Below are positions 17,575-26,731 of a stretch of 45,733 nucleotides of DNA, piece by piece. The DNA is from Bacteroidales bacterium (GTDB lineage Bacteria > Bacteroidota > Bacteroidia > Bacteroidales > PUMT01), in the NCBI GenBank assembly GCA_007120695.1, contig SKND01000020.1:1-45733 (forward strand). The letters run 5' to 3'. A model generated the notes under the pieces. That model searched no databases and had not been told where the DNA came from. It was given only the letters and a program-made list of their open reading frames with translations. The number at the start of each line of letters is the position of its first letter. The first letter of the stretch is position 1. Made by a program: the position numbers and the translations under genes.

Positions 17575-18528
17575 TTAATCATATTCGGGAGTTATTTTGG
17601 TGCCGTACTTCTTATCCGCCAACTTAAACGCCTCGGTTATGACACTCTTCTCCCCTCCGTTCTCAATAAACTGCAAACAGGCCCTGATTTTTGGTGCCAT
17701 ACTACCTTCGGCAAACATACCGGCGTCAAGATACTTATTGGTATCTGCAAGATCAAGAAATTCAATTGCCCGCTGGTCAGGCTTGTTATAATTGATGTAA
17801 ACGTAAGGCACATCCGTGAGTATATAAAACTCATCTGCTCCGATCCTTGCGGCAAGTAAAGAACCTGCAAGATCTTTATCAATTACAGCTTCGGCAGGCC
17901 TCACATTGCCATGCTCATCATAATAAACAGGAATACCCCCACCACCGGAAGCAATCACAATTGACCCTCCTTTGGCATTAAACTCAACAAGTTTCTCATT
18001 CAATATGCTTATCGGCTGCGGTGACGGCACAACTCTTCGCCATCCATCCTTAACCTTAACTTCCTCCCTGAATTCCCAGCCTTTGTCACGGGCAAGCATA
18101 TCGGCCTGTTTCTTGCTGTAGGTGCGTCCCACCCTTTTTGTAGGATTTCTGAAGGCTGTATCATTTATATCCACTTCAACCATGGTAACAAGAGTGACTA
18201 TCTCTTTACTGATATTATGCTTTTTAAGGACATTCAACATCATTCTTTCAATCATGTAACCTATACCTCCCTGGGAATCTGCAACACAAATATCCAGAGG
18301 CATCTGCGGTATGCCATAATTCTGCTCCCCTGCATCATTTCTCATAAGGATATTTCCTACCTGGGGTCCGTTACCATGTGTTATTACAAGGTTATAACCC
18401 TCTTTTAATAAAAAAATGAGGTTTTCAAGAGTATCGGTGGTGTTTTGTTCCTGCTCATCTATGGTGCCCGCCTGATCTCCTCTCAATAAGGCATTCCCTC
18501 CCAGGGCTACAACAGCTAATTTACACAT
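17575..18528 (-). CDS. arcC: Carbamate kinase
   Basis: This enzyme makes ATP from carbamoyl phosphate and ADP, the last step of the arginine deiminase route. The 317-residue amino-acid-kinase fold carries [10 protein letters not shown] at the N-terminus, [14 protein letters not shown] near 50-63, VPSPQPISI near 165, [10 protein letters not shown] near 207, [10 protein letters not shown] near 233 and [10 protein letters not shown] near 282. All are family signatures. The gene is first in an arcC-argF operon. Its start is 247 bp from the divergent ftsK, and mirrored -7 boxes lie between them. Confidence 0.96.
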   Translation of the reverse strand: MCKLAVVALGGNALLRGDQAGTIDEQEQNTTDTLENLIFLLKEGYNLVITHGNGPQVGNILMRNDAGEQNYGIPQMPLDICVADSQGGIGYMIERMMLNVLKKHNISKEIVTLVTMVEVDINDTAFRNPTKRVGRTYSKKQADMLARDKGWEFREEVKVKDGWRRVVPSPQPISILNEKLVEFNAKGGSIVIASGGGGIPVYYDEHGNVRPAEAVIDKDLAGSLLAARIGADEFYILTDVPYVYINYNKPDQRAIEFLDLADTNKYLDAGMFAEGSMAPKIRACLQFIENGGEKSVITEAFKLADKKYGTKITPEYD

Positions 18529-18594
18529 AATGATGTATTTACTAAAATAAACATAAAATACAAAGCTATAATATTTTTCTTACAATATTGATTT

Positions 18595-18641
18595 GCAAAA
18601 AGTATAGTTAGCAATAGATGCATTCGCTGGGTATACTTTTG
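18595..18641. promoter_or_regulatory. Mirror-image divergent promoter region of arcC and ftsK
   Basis: AAAAGTATA (18598-18606) and TATACTTTT (18632-18640) are perfect 9-bp inverted repeats 25 bp apart. Rightward, TACTTTTG (18634-18641) is a perfect TAnnTTTG pointing at ftsK. Leftward, TATACTTTTTG is almost the same box, one base longer, pointing at arcC about 65 bp away. No good -33 TTTG is seen for either. Confidence 0.45.
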
Positions 18642-18775
18642 ATAATTTTAAAAAAAAGGGGGAACTTGGATAATATTTTGCAATTTTGCAGCCGGAAGAT
18701 TAGGCACATAAATTGTGACTGCGATTCACAGGAATTTGAACGAACGGAGATATTTTTATCTCATCACTAATTATT

Positions 18776-21160
18776 ATGGCTGCAGCAAAAGAAAGCAAGA
18801 AACAACATGCGAAAGGGAAAAAAGGAATCATCAGTTTTTTCAGGGATGAACGATTCCGTTTATCCGTTGGCAGTTTCATACTGATATCTGCCCTGTTTCT
18901 TACTTTGGCATTTGTGTCCTATTTCTTTACATGGAAAACCGATCAAAGCTTTGAATGGGAAAAAATAATTTCGAACCCGGATATCAGAGTCGAGAACTGG
19001 GCAGGTAAAACGGGGGCCTGGTTATCATCACTATTTATTAACAAATGGTTTGGAATTGCGGCCTTCAGTGTGCCCTTTATTCTTATCCTGACAGGATTCA
19101 GGATGATAAGGGTTAATCTGGCACCATTTGGAAGGACATTACGGATAACCGTAACGGGATCAATTCTGCTGTCACTTTCACTCGGGTACCTGTTCGGAGA
19201 AGCCGGTGGCTTTCTGGGAAGTGGTCCCGGAGGTGCTCACGGTTATTTTATTGCAGAATGGCTCAACGCCTTTATCGGTAAAACAGGAACAGCCTTTTTA
19301 CTTTTTGCACTTATCTTCTCATTTGTCCTGTTCTCAGTTAAAAACTCAACCTTCCTTTTCAAAAGAGCATTTGATAAACTTCGTTTTAGAAAACGGGAGC
19401 AATTTCTATCAGAAGAAAAGGAAGTTTCTGCTGAATCATCAAAAGAAGATTCAGCAGAAACTTCAGGAAAAGCCGTAATTGAAGAGGACCCTTTCGAGAT
19501 TGAAACCCGTACGGAACCTGACGTTAATAAAGACGTTTATGCAGAAGATGATAATGAAGAAGAAGAAGAAGCCGGGATCAAGCTCCTGGTGAAAGAGAAG
19601 CAAGCTGATGAAAAAAGTCTGCCTGACGATATGATAAATTCACACCAGGTAGAAGATTATGATCCAACACTTGATCTGCCATCATTCAAATTTCCTCCCA
19701 TAAACCTTCTGGAACCATATAAATCAACAGATAATGCAGTTAGCAAGGAAGAGCTTATTAATAACAAAAACCGGATTGTAGAAACACTTGCGAACTATAA
19801 GATCCAGATTGACAAAATAACCGCTACTATCGGCCCGACTGTAACCCTTTATGAGATTGTCCCGGCCCCGGGGATCCGTATTTCAAAGATAAAAAACCTT
19901 GAAGACGATATAGCACTTAGTCTATCTGCCTTAGGAATACGCATAATTGCACCGATACCCGGCAGGGGAACAATTGGGATTGAAGTGCCTAACCAGAACC
20001 CTGAAATTGTATCGATGAGATCGGTGATAAGCTCTGTAAAATTTCAGGATGCAAAATATGACCTCCCTATCGTACTGGGTAAAACGATCTCCAATGAAAC
20101 CTATGTTGTAGATCTGACCCGGATGCCGCACCTCCTGATAGCCGGCGCAACAGGTCAGGGGAAATCTGTAGGGCTTAATGCCATACTAACTTCATTGCTC
20201 TATAAAAAGCATCCTGCACAGCTTAAATTTGTTCTTATTGATCCTAAAAAAGTTGAACTTACCGTTTACTCAAAGATCGAGTGCCATTACCTGGCAAAGC
20301 TGCCTGATACAGACGACGCTATAATAACAGATACCCAGAAAGTTATACACACCCTTCAATCACTTACAATTGAAATGGATGAACGATATAACCTTCTTAA
20401 GGAGGCCCATGTAAGAAATATTAAAGAGTACAATGCAAAATTCATAGCACGGCGTCTGAACCCGGAAAAGGGACACAGGTACCTTCCTTATATTGTTGTA
20501 ATTATAGATGAGTTTGCCGACCTGATCATGACTGCCGGAAGGGAAATTGAAACCCCTCTTGCGAGGCTGGCTCAGCTGGCAAGAGCCATTGGTATACATC
20601 TTGTTATTGCAACACAGCGCCCGACTACAAACATTATTACAGGCGTGATCAAGGCTAATTTTCCCAGCAGGATAGCCTTCAGGGTAACCTCAATGATGGA
20701 TTCAAGAACCATCCTTGACACTCCGGGTGCCAATCAGTTGATTGGAAGGGGTGACATGCTGATTACTTCCGGAAGTGAGATGATAAGACTTCAATGCGCC
20801 TTTATTGACACACCTGAGATTGACCGTATCACTGAATATATAGGATCACAGAGAGGTTATGCCACAGCACATCAGCTACCTGAATATGTTGGTGATGTCA
20901 GTCCGGAATCGGCTGAAGTTGACTTGAGAAAAAGAGATGATATTTTTGATGGGGCTGCCAGGCTTGTAGTCCAGCATCAGCAAGGTTCCACATCACTTAT
21001 TCAAAGGAAGTTTTCCATAGGCTATAACCGGGCCGGACGCATAATAGATCAATTGGAAGCAGCCGGAATTGTTGGGCCTTTTGAGGGAAGTAAGGCCAGA
21101 CAGGTTTTAATACAGGATGAATACAGTTTGGAACAGTTATTGCGAGAGATGGATAATTAA
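18776..21160 (+). CDS. ftsK: DNA translocase FtsK
   Basis: This is the septal, membrane-anchored motor that pumps chromosomal DNA during division and dimer resolution. The N-terminal 190 residues contain four to five membrane segments. An acidic linker (EDDNEEEEEAG) runs to about residue 300, much shorter than in E. coli. The alpha/beta motor has Walker A in AGATGQGKSVGLNA (near 456-470) and Walker B in VVIIDEFADLI (near 571-581). The C-terminal winged-helix gamma domain (FSIGYNRAGRIIDQLEAAGI, near 745-765) reads polarity sequences such as KOPS. At 794 residues it is normal for Bacteroidota. lolA begins 12 bp after the stop. Confidence 0.98.
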   Translation: MAAAKESKKQHAKGKKGIISFFRDERFRLSVGSFILISALFLTLAFVSYFFTWKTDQSFEWEKIISNPDIRVENWAGKTGAWLSSLFINKWFGIAAFSVPFILILTGFRMIRVNLAPFGRTLRITVTGSILLSLSLGYLFGEAGGFLGSGPGGAHGYFIAEWLNAFIGKTGTAFLLFALIFSFVLFSVKNSTFLFKRAFDKLRFRKREQFLSEEKEVSAESSKEDSAETSGKAVIEEDPFEIETRTEPDVNKDVYAEDDNEEEEEAGIKLLVKEKQADEKSLPDDMINSHQVEDYDPTLDLPSFKFPPINLLEPYKSTDNAVSKEELINNKNRIVETLANYKIQIDKITATIGPTVTLYEIVPAPGIRISKIKNLEDDIALSLSALGIRIIAPIPGRGTIGIEVPNQNPEIVSMRSVISSVKFQDAKYDLPIVLGKTISNETYVVDLTRMPHLLIAGATGQGKSVGLNAILTSLLYKKHPAQLKFVLIDPKKVELTVYSKIECHYLAKLPDTDDAIITDTQKVIHTLQSLTIEMDERYNLLKEAHVRNIKEYNAKFIARRLNPEKGHRYLPYIVVIIDEFADLIMTAGREIETPLARLAQLARAIGIHLVIATQRPTTNIITGVIKANFPSRIAFRVTSMMDSRTILDTPGANQLIGRGDMLITSGSEMIRLQCAFIDTPEIDRITEYIGSQRGYATAHQLPEYVGDVSPESAEVDLRKRDDIFDGAARLVVQHQQGSTSLIQRKFSIGYNRAGRIIDQLEAAGIVGPFEGSKARQVLIQDEYSLEQLLREMDN

Positions 21161-21171
21161 AATAAAAGGCA

Positions 21172-21828
21172 ATGCAAATCATTAAAATTATACAAATAGC
21201 AGTAATTCTGCTTCATATAAGCTTTACAGCCAATACTCAACAGGATGAAAAGGCAGGTAAAATTCTTCATGGCCTTATGGAACAAACCATTGAAGCCCCG
21301 TCTGTGTCGATTGATTTTACGATTATAATGTCAAGTCTTAAAGATGAAGTGATTGACGAATTTGACGGACAGCTTACAATGAAGGGAGACATGTATAAAA
21401 TTAGTATCCTGGGAACAGAGTCGTCGTTTGACGGAAACTCCATCTACACATATATGCCAGATATTAATGAAGTGATGATAAGTGATCCTGATGAGGATGG
21501 AGGGCTTATGGCTAATCCGGCTCAACTGTTTACTAAATACGATGAGGAATTCAAATACAGGCTGATCGGAGAAACCAATCAGGATGGTGCAAGGTTATAC
21601 GAATTAGATCTTCATCCGGTTGATCGTGATCACGATTTTCACACGGTTAAGCTGTTCATCAGGAGTGATGACAATTTTCTGCATTCTGCAGTAATAGCAG
21701 GGAAAGACGGCAACAGGTATACATTCTTAGTCAACAGCTATGACAATACAAAAAGCCTGCCCGACTCGTTCTTTATATTTAATGAGGCAGATCACCCCGG
21801 AGTTGAAGTTATTGATATGAGCTGGTAA
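21172..21828 (+). CDS. lolA: LolA-like outer-membrane lipoprotein carrier
   Basis: This is a periplasmic carrier that shuttles lipoproteins from the inner to the outer membrane. An N-terminal signal peptide (residues 1 to about 23, IIQIAVILLHISFTANTQ) precedes a beta-rich domain. Family features include the early strand SVSIDFTIIM, FDGQLTMKGDMYKI, the exposed SFDGNSIYTYMPDINEVMI and the late strand YTFLVNSYDNTKSLPDSFF. At 218 residues it fits the LolA family. The close spacing to ftsK is a conserved Bacteroidota pair. Sequence similarity within this family is low, so the call rests on context and pattern. Confidence 0.88.
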   Translation: MQIIKIIQIAVILLHISFTANTQQDEKAGKILHGLMEQTIEAPSVSIDFTIIMSSLKDEVIDEFDGQLTMKGDMYKISILGTESSFDGNSIYTYMPDINEVMISDPDEDGGLMANPAQLFTKYDEEFKYRLIGETNQDGARLYELDLHPVDRDHDFHTVKLFIRSDDNFLHSAVIAGKDGNRYTFLVNSYDNTKSLPDSFFIFNEADHPGVEVIDMSW

Positions 21829-21896
21829 ATATACATATTATAGCACTCTTCATAAACACTGTCCCCTGAGAATGAACCGGATGGAAAAATCTGTTT

Positions 21897-24041
21897 CTAT
21901 TTGGGATATTCAACCCTGGCATGATAGATATTCTGAAGTTTCCTTTTGTATATTGCCTTTATCCTGGATATATCCCTGAAGGTAATCTCTGTATTGCTGA
22001 ATTGCTCCTCGCTAACCTGGTTATTAATTATCGACTCCACCAGAGTATTAATTGATTCGGCTGTAATTTCTTTTAAGCTTCTTGATGCAGCTTCAACAGA
22101 ATCAGCCATCATCAGAACGGCAGTTTCCCTTGAAAACGGCTTGGGACCGGGGTATGTATATTTAGCAATATCCACCTCATTATGCGGGAATTTTTTAAGG
22201 TAAGACCTGTAGAAATACTGCACACGGGTCGTACCATGGTGGGTACGGATAAAATCAATGATCTGTTCAGGCAGGTTGCTCCTCTTTGCCATCTCAATCC
22301 CCTTTGCAACATGAGATATTATCATTTGAGCGCTCTCTTCAAATTCCATCGAATCATGCGGATTATATCCGGCAGTCTGGTTCTCGATAAAGTAGACCGC
22401 ATCTGGCATTTTACCTATATCATGATACAGGGCTCCTGTTCTCACAAGAAGCGGGTTACCATCAATTTCATAAATAGCAGCCTCAGCAAGATTGGCTACC
22501 TGGATCGAATGCTGAAAAGTTCCGGGAGCATCCTCGGCCAATTTTCTGAGGAGGGGCTGATTTGTATCAGACAGCTCCATAAGTGTGGCATCTGAGATGA
22601 AGCCGAATGTTTTCTCAAAGATATACAACAGGGGGTAAGTGGTAAGCACCAGCAAACCGTTACCTCCAAACCACGCAAAATTTATCAGGTCAATTGATGC
22701 TATGTTCCTTTCCTGAATTATTGCTATGGCAAAATACAGTAACGAATATGATAGAATAATAACAATTGAAGTCAGAAATAACTTACTGCGCCTGTATAGA
22801 TTTGTAAGGCTGAATATGGCCACTATCCCAATAACAAAATTCAGAAATACAAATTCAAAACTGTTTGGAACAAAAAACCCAACAAGAAGAAGTATTATCG
22901 TATGGACGAAAAGCGCCAGCCTTTCATCATAAAAAGTCCTGATTATTATAGGCACTATAGCAAAGGGAACTATATAGAAACTTATCATACTGAACCTGAT
23001 AAACATTATGGAGACAAAGACCATGATGAACAGCAGGAAAAGAATAAAAAGTGTTTTACGAATATTTATAAGAATCTCATACCTGAAATGATATAGAAAC
23101 AGATAGAGGTTGATAAGTAATGAAAATACCAGGATAATCTGTCCTATAAGGATCAAATGGAGGTTTGACCCTCTCAGCCTTGATTCATACTCCCTTTTGA
23201 GTGATTCAAGAATCTGAAAAACATCGTTTGTAATAAGGTCTCCCTTCGATACTATTCGCTCTCCTGATTGCACCATTCCCATCGCTAAAGATATTTCATC
23301 GAGAAGGCTTTGCCTGACCCTGCTGGTCATTTGCTCATCATAGAAAAGATTAGGAACAATATACTCACTGAATTCAACCGAACTAAAGAATCCGGAAAGA
23401 TTAGCAGGCATTCCGGGTGATTCAGATTCTATCCACCCTGAAATATTTTCGGTAATATACTCATAAGCAGCTTTTTGCCTGTAAAACTCACCGGGGGCCG
23501 CTCTCTCTCCTATATTCTCCCTGACAATTACAATTGATTCCTGTGAAGAGATTATTATGTCAGTAGTTTCACCTGGTGCAATAATACCACGATCATATAC
23601 ATGTCTTAACAGGCTGCTGCTAAACTCAGCAAACTCATCTTTGAAATTCTTCAGATTTTCATTACCCGTCAGGAACTCTTCTATCTCCTCTTTTTCGATA
23701 TCATAACGCACTGCCAAATACTCTTTCCATCTTATATTCAGGTTTAAAATGAATGATCTCAATGCTGAATCCGGAATCTGAAGATCAAACCTGAAATAAT
23801 GATGAAAATCTGCAAGAATGCTGTCCCGTTCTGCATTTAATTCAGCCTCTGTTTTATAGATCGGAAAATTGAAAGGGGCAATAAGAGTTTCATGCATCCA
23901 TGGACGACCCCGTTGAAATTCATATCTGAATTTCCCTTCACGGGGTAGCATATAAATGATCAGGAATCCTGTAACCAAAAACAAAGCAAATACACTGATC
24001 CTGTTAGATCTACGTTTCAACAATATAAGAAATTTTTTCAC
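21897..24041 (-). CDS. 7TMR-HD family (PgpH-type) membrane HD phosphodiesterase
   Basis: This is a membrane-bound HD-domain protein of the family that includes PgpH, a c-di-AMP phosphodiesterase. One N-terminal membrane helix (about 16-32) is followed by an extracytoplasmic 7TMR-HDED domain (about 50-285), seven membrane segments (about 295-480) and a cytoplasmic HD domain with GTFQHSIQVANLAEAAIY and the metal-binding GALYHDIGKMPD near 540-550, then THHGTTRVQYFY. At 714 residues it is the full family length. The expected role is to lower c-di-AMP and so influence K+ and osmotic control. It converges on ftsK-lolA, and its promoter carries repeats shared with the trkA promoter. Confidence 0.93.
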   Translation of the reverse strand: MKKFLILLKRRSNRISVFALFLVTGFLIIYMLPREGKFRYEFQRGRPWMHETLIAPFNFPIYKTEAELNAERDSILADFHHYFRFDLQIPDSALRSFILNLNIRWKEYLAVRYDIEKEEIEEFLTGNENLKNFKDEFAEFSSSLLRHVYDRGIIAPGETTDIIISSQESIVIVRENIGERAAPGEFYRQKAAYEYITENISGWIESESPGMPANLSGFFSSVEFSEYIVPNLFYDEQMTSRVRQSLLDEISLAMGMVQSGERIVSKGDLITNDVFQILESLKREYESRLRGSNLHLILIGQIILVFSLLINLYLFLYHFRYEILINIRKTLFILFLLFIMVFVSIMFIRFSMISFYIVPFAIVPIIIRTFYDERLALFVHTIILLLVGFFVPNSFEFVFLNFVIGIVAIFSLTNLYRRSKLFLTSIVIILSYSLLYFAIAIIQERNIASIDLINFAWFGGNGLLVLTTYPLLYIFEKTFGFISDATLMELSDTNQPLLRKLAEDAPGTFQHSIQVANLAEAAIYEIDGNPLLVRTGALYHDIGKMPDAVYFIENQTAGYNPHDSMEFEESAQMIISHVAKGIEMAKRSNLPEQIIDFIRTHHGTTRVQYFYRSYLKKFPHNEVDIAKYTYPGPKPFSRETAVLMMADSVEAASRSLKEITAESINTLVESIINNQVSEEQFSNTEITFRDISRIKAIYKRKLQNIYHARVEYPK

Positions 24042-24074
24042 TCTTCCCTAATATCTTTAGTTATGTTCCAAAAA

Positions 24075-24104
24075 CAAATATACATTAAATTTTTTCAGAT
24101 GAAA
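24075..24104 (-). promoter_or_regulatory. Promoter of the 7TMR-HD gene: -7 TATATTTG, -33 TTTC
   Basis: On the minus strand TATATTTG (24075-24082) is a perfect TAnnTTTG, with TTTC (24101-24104) 18 bp upstream as a one-mismatch -33. The leader is about 30 nt. The 16 bases 24081-24096 are identical to 1900-1915 in the trkA promoter. Confidence 0.6.
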
Positions 24105-24136
24105 TTACCCACATACAAGATGAGATTACTCACAGA
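24096..24136 (-). repeat. Two direct repeats over the -33 region, same as at trkA
   Basis: The cores, read on the plus strand, are AAATTACCCACATA (24102-24115) and AGATTACTCACAGA (24123-24136), 21 bp apart. They match the cores at 1922-1935 and 1943-1956 and sit at the same position relative to the -7 box, within one base. The regulator is unknown. Confidence 0.5.
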
Positions 24137-24195
24137 CGGATTAAAAATTTTATGTACTTTTATCCTGTGAAAAAGCCAAAATTTTGATTCCGATT

Positions 24196-24990
24196 ATGCA
24201 ATATGCACTCTCTGCCCAGCCGGTGGTTCCTATGAGAGCCGGCCCATCTGATAAAGAAGAGATGATAAGCCAGCTGGTCTTTGGCGAAACGATGATTATT
24301 CTTGAAAAACAACAAAAATGGAGTTTTGTTGAGTTAACCTGTGACGGATACCGTGGATGGGTGTCAGGGTCAATGATCATGAATATTGATGAAGGACTTT
24401 CCGGAAAAATGACAGACTCAAATCCGGCAATATCCGGCAGCCTTTTTTTACCTGTTCTTGAAAACAGGGGAAAGTTCCCTCTTTTCATACCGGCAGGAAG
24501 TTCTTTGTATGAATATAAGCCTGCTTCAAACAGTTTTCATATTGGAGAAACTGCCTACACCTGCCTGGAGGAACCTGTGTTTTATGCTGGAGATAAATTA
24601 AGGGAAGATATAAGCCAGGCAGTACTCAAATTCATAAACATCCCATATTTATGGGGAGGAAAGAATCCTTTTGGAATGGATTGCTCTGGTCTTACCCAGA
24701 CAATAATGAAACTCTTCGGTATAAAGTTACCAAGAGATGCCAGGCAACAGGTTGAAAAAGGCATGACCATCAATTTTATAAATGAGGCTCAACCCGGAGA
24801 TCTGGCCTTTTTCGATAATGAAGAGGGTGAAATTATTCATACGGGATTGATAATAAAAAATCAGGAAATTATTCATGCTTCGGGAAGCGTAAGAACAGAC
24901 AGGATAGATCATCAGGGAATTTATAACAGCAAATTAAGGCAATATACTCACCGATTGAGGGTTATTAAAAATGTTGCCGACCATATCTAA
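24196..24990 (+). CDS. NlpC/P60 (C40) cell-wall peptidase with SH3-like domain
   Basis: This is a gamma-D-glutamyl-diamino acid endopeptidase type enzyme acting on peptidoglycan peptides. An N-terminal bacterial SH3 domain (VPMRAGPSDKEEMISQLVFG) is followed by a second SH3-like stretch, then the NlpC/P60 domain with catalytic Cys in NPFGMDCSGLTQTIMK (near 158), LPRDARQQ and His in IIHTGLIIK (near 215). The ATG at 24196 places the SH3 strand at the N-terminus as in homologues; a TTG twelve bases earlier adds four residues. No signal peptide is evident, so it may act in the cytoplasm on recycled peptides, as homologues with this start do. It is divergent from the 7TMR-HD gene. Confidence 0.92.
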   Translation: MQYALSAQPVVPMRAGPSDKEEMISQLVFGETMIILEKQQKWSFVELTCDGYRGWVSGSMIMNIDEGLSGKMTDSNPAISGSLFLPVLENRGKFPLFIPAGSSLYEYKPASNSFHIGETAYTCLEEPVFYAGDKLREDISQAVLKFINIPYLWGGKNPFGMDCSGLTQTIMKLFGIKLPRDARQQVEKGMTINFINEAQPGDLAFFDNEEGEIIHTGLIIKNQEIIHASGSVRTDRIDHQGIYNSKLRQYTHRLRVIKNVADHI

Positions 24991-25006
24991 AATAACTTGA
25001 TTGGGT

Positions 25007-25111
25007 ATGTATATTTTCACCCCATATCTGAAATTATTTCTTATTCTGGTTGCGGCTGTGATCATTTACCTTTTTTTATCCGGGAAATTCAGAAAACCGG
25101 ACAGGAATTAG
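25007..25111 (+). CDS. Small single-span membrane protein (34 residues), hypothetical
   Basis: An ATG 17 bp after the NlpC/P60 stop opens a 34-codon frame. It has a short N-terminus, one strongly hydrophobic stretch LKLFLILVAAVIIYLFL (about residues 8-24) and a basic tail SGKFRKPDRN. The layout (one helix with positive residues on one side) looks like a genuine small membrane protein and not chance, but I recognise no family. It would be co-transcribed with the peptidase. Confidence 0.4.
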   Translation: MYIFTPYLKLFLILVAAVIIYLFLSGKFRKPDRN

Positions 25112-25212
25112 AAAAAAATTGCCGGAATAAGACTGAACATCAAGCCCTGTAAGTTGATGCTAACGCTTATCTTCCTTCGTGAAGTTGTGTTAATCACAAG
25201 ATGATAATAATA

Positions 25213-25244
25213 AAAAAACGGGACTTCTGCAAGTCCCGTTTTTT
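25213..25244. terminator. Bidirectional intrinsic terminator
   Basis: AAAAAACGGGACTT (25213-25226) and AAGTCCCGTTTTTT (25231-25244) form a 14-bp stem with a 4-nt loop; the A/T ends give a T-run in either direction. It lies 21 bp after the sugar-transporter stop (minus strand) and about 100 bp after the small plus-strand frame. Confidence 0.9.
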
Positions 25245-25265
25245 ATCATATAATAACTGAAAGTA

Positions 25266-26690
25266 TTAAGCTGACGGACCGGAAGCGGCTGTTTCTCCAA
25301 CAGGCTTAAGTTTGCTGCCCACCAGTGCATAGAACAATATATACAGGTAACAGAGAACAGGTACTATAAATGAGTACTGAATATTAAATGCATCACCTAC
25401 AACACCCATCAGAACCGGAATTATTGCACCTCCGACAATCAAAGTGTTTATAATACCTGAAGCAAGGCTCACTTCGCTCCTGTCGAGACCTTTAACTGCA
25501 AGTGAGAATATATTCGGGAACATTACCGAATTAAACAATCCGATTGAAACAATTGACCACAATGCGACCTTACCGGTTGAAAGCATCGAAATAACTGCCA
25601 ATGAGGCAGCTGCAATAGCAAATACGGAGAGAACCAGATTTGCTTTTCCTTTTCCAAGTTGCATCATAGCATAGTTCAGAATGGCAAATCCAAGAAATGT
25701 CAGAGCCATAGGCAGACTATACTCCAGTGTTACAAAACCTACAACGAATGCCCAAATCAAAACCAGGCCGGCAAATATAAGTTTCAGCGTATTTTTCTTT
25801 ATATCTGACAATGAAATTGCACCAAAAAGACGTCCGATCATTGCTCCTGCCCAGTATAAGCCAACAAATTTCAAGGCGAGCTCACGGCTGATTCCGCCAC
25901 CAAGTCCTGGCTGAACAACATAAGAAGAAATAGCCGTACCAATACCAACTTCAGCACCAACATAGCAAAATATCGCAAATGCTCCCAGTAGTACATGCCG
26001 GTATTTAAAAACAGTGGCGTAATTACCCGTACCCTCCTGGCTGAGCACAGGAAGTTTAATCAGGCGAACCGCTATTGCAATAAGCAAAACGATAACTGCA
26101 ATCAACATAAACGGTAAAAGCAGATCGGAAGGCCTGACCCTGTCGGGGATACCGTCAGCAATAATTCCGTTTACTGTTTCAGTTGCTGCAGGAAGCGCTG
26201 CAGGCAATACAAGAGCAACTATCATTAACGGTGCAATCCAGGTAGCAATTGAATTGAGTGCCTGCGTAAGGTTGAGACGTCCGGAGGCTGTTTCGGGAGG
26301 ACCGAGCTCAGTGACAAACGGATTTGCAGCCGTCTGAAGCAGTACTACACCAAGAGAGAGAATTACAATAGCTCCCAGGAAAAAGGCATAAGATTCCGTT
26401 CTTATTGCAGGAAAAAACAGGAATCCTGCAAAAGAGATCAGAAGCAGACCGACCACAATTGAGTTCTTGTACCCTATACGCTTAACAACACCTCCTGCAG
26501 GTATTGAGAAAACAGCATATGAAATAAAGAAAGCGGAGTTAACCAGAAAACCTTGAGTATACGTCAGGTCAAAGGCTTCCATCACCGGATCGCTGAGAGT
26601 TATAATAAAGGTGGTAACAAAACCGAAAATAAAAAAGATCATGGAAATGAAAATCATTCCCACCTTCAATGTATTGTTTTGATTTGACAT
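25266..26690 (-). CDS. FHS-family sugar MFS transporter (FucP/GluP-like)
   Basis: This is a twelve-helix major-facilitator permease of the fucose/glucose/galactose:H+ symporter group, acting in the inner membrane. It carries the family block QTAANPFVTELGP followed by GRLNLTQALNSIATWIAP, and NSAFFISYAVFSIPAG in helix 2. A roughly 50-residue loop in the middle separates the two six-helix halves. At 474 residues it is slightly longer than FucP (about 440). It is the second gene of a ROK kinase-transporter pair with a 41-bp gap, so the imported substrate is probably a hexose or amino sugar phosphorylated by that kinase. The exact sugar cannot be read from sequence. Confidence 0.93.
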   Translation of the reverse strand: MSNQNNTLKVGMIFISMIFFIFGFVTTFIITLSDPVMEAFDLTYTQGFLVNSAFFISYAVFSIPAGGVVKRIGYKNSIVVGLLLISFAGFLFFPAIRTESYAFFLGAIVILSLGVVLLQTAANPFVTELGPPETASGRLNLTQALNSIATWIAPLMIVALVLPAALPAATETVNGIIADGIPDRVRPSDLLLPFMLIAVIVLLIAIAVRLIKLPVLSQEGTGNYATVFKYRHVLLGAFAIFCYVGAEVGIGTAISSYVVQPGLGGGISRELALKFVGLYWAGAMIGRLFGAISLSDIKKNTLKLIFAGLVLIWAFVVGFVTLEYSLPMALTFLGFAILNYAMMQLGKGKANLVLSVFAIAAASLAVISMLSTGKVALWSIVSIGLFNSVMFPNIFSLAVKGLDRSEVSLASGIINTLIVGGAIIPVLMGVVGDAFNIQYSFIVPVLCYLYILFYALVGSKLKPVGETAASGPSA

Positions 26691-26731
26691 AACAATTGAT
26701 TTAGTTATTAATAAGTTGGTTATATGTGGAC

